DNA from: Candidatus Saccharibacteria bacterium UBA3749
GTDB taxonomy: Bacteria > Patescibacteriota > Saccharimonadia > Saccharimonadales > Saccharimonadaceae
DNA: 5,366 nucleotides
Direction of reading: 5' to 3'
Assembly (NCBI GenBank): GCA_002371235.1
Contig: DFGN01000010.1
Span: 2,065 to 7,430, forward strand
Part shown: one piece after another, positions 5,251 through 5,366 of the stretch
How the letters are laid out: the number at the start of each line of letters is the position of its first letter
Position numbering within the stretch: position 1 is the first letter of the stretch
The notes under the pieces: generated by a model
What the model was told of the DNA's origin: nothing
Databases searched by the model: none
Seen by the model: the letters and a program-made list of their open reading frames with translations, nothing else
Made by a program: the position numbers and the translations under genes

Positions 5251-5366
5251 ATGAAAAAAGCAGTCATTTTAGTCGGTGGTAAGCAATATATTGCCGCCGA
5301 AAAAGAGACCCTACGGGTGGACCTCCTCCCGGCAGGCACCAAAGAGCTCGAACTTGACGCTTTACT
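5251..5366 (+). CDS. rplU: 50S ribosomal protein bL21, 3'-truncated by window edge
   Basis: ATG at 5251 with AAAGGA 5 nt upstream (5240-5245). The 38 complete codons read MKKAVILVGGKQYIAAEKET and continue with a VDLL...ELELDAL pattern. This matches the N-terminus of bL21, where a short beta strand precedes the near-invariant GGKQY/H and an E-x-x-x-L-x-V/L-x-x-L stretch leads to a hydrophobic LDxLL. bL21 is a 23S rRNA-binding protein of the large subunit. In many bacteria rpmA (bL27) follows, but that lies outside the window. The gene has its own promoter, separated from the small-ORF cassette by the hairpin at 4924-4960. Confidence 0.92.
   Translation, partial: MKKAVILVGGKQYIAAEKETLRVDLLPAGTKELELDAL

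Noticed and set aside
1..5366. CRISPR arrays, insertion sequences or tRNA genes
   Set aside because: No regularly spaced direct repeats, transposase-like frames, terminal inverted repeats or tRNA cloverleaf signatures were seen on either strand.

Overview
The window most likely comes from a Candidate Phyla Radiation bacterium, probably Candidatus Saccharibacteria (TM7). This is an inference from three things. The first gene is a FISUMP-domain surface protein with the 'CPANWRMPTGG..GEY' signature I associate with that phylum. The isoleucyl-tRNA synthetase is of the eukaryote-like type 2 with CPR-like sequence. Genes are short and closely packed, with extended -10 promoters. There are no in-frame UGA codons in the long genes, so nothing suggests the UGA=Gly code of Gracilibacteria/Absconditabacteria.

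Layout, all apparent genes on the + strand. (1) About 1-1352: the C-terminal 449 residues of a large secreted, cysteine-containing surface protein; its 5' end lies outside the window. (2) 1353-1528: a spacer with an imperfect GC-rich hairpin, a possible 46-codon ORF that has a Shine-Dalgarno and overlaps the next start, and a perfect extended -10 box lying only 8 nt from the ileS ATG, so the ileS mRNA is predicted to be leaderless. (3) 1529-4432: complete ileS (967 aa) with all catalytic and editing motifs but a non-canonical HIGH box (HHGT), followed by a clear intrinsic terminator. (4) 4494-4960: a self-contained AT-rich cassette with two tandem near-consensus promoters, a 5' leader hairpin, two very small ORFs (34 and 38 codons), each with a Shine-Dalgarno, and a perfect 17-bp hairpin terminator. 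Neither peptide is recognisable; the first ends in ILAA, the second in a hydrophobic membrane-like segment. (5) 4967-5113: a decayed C-terminal fragment of another FISUMP domain. (6) 5198-5366: promoter, Shine-Dalgarno and the first 38 codons of rplU (ribosomal protein bL21), cut by the window end.

ileS and rplU are housekeeping translation genes. The surface protein and the FISUMP remnant are variable accessory material lying around them. The two-peptide cassette is the best candidate for something undescribed: it is built for strong, independent expression, yet I recognise no product or RNA family in it.
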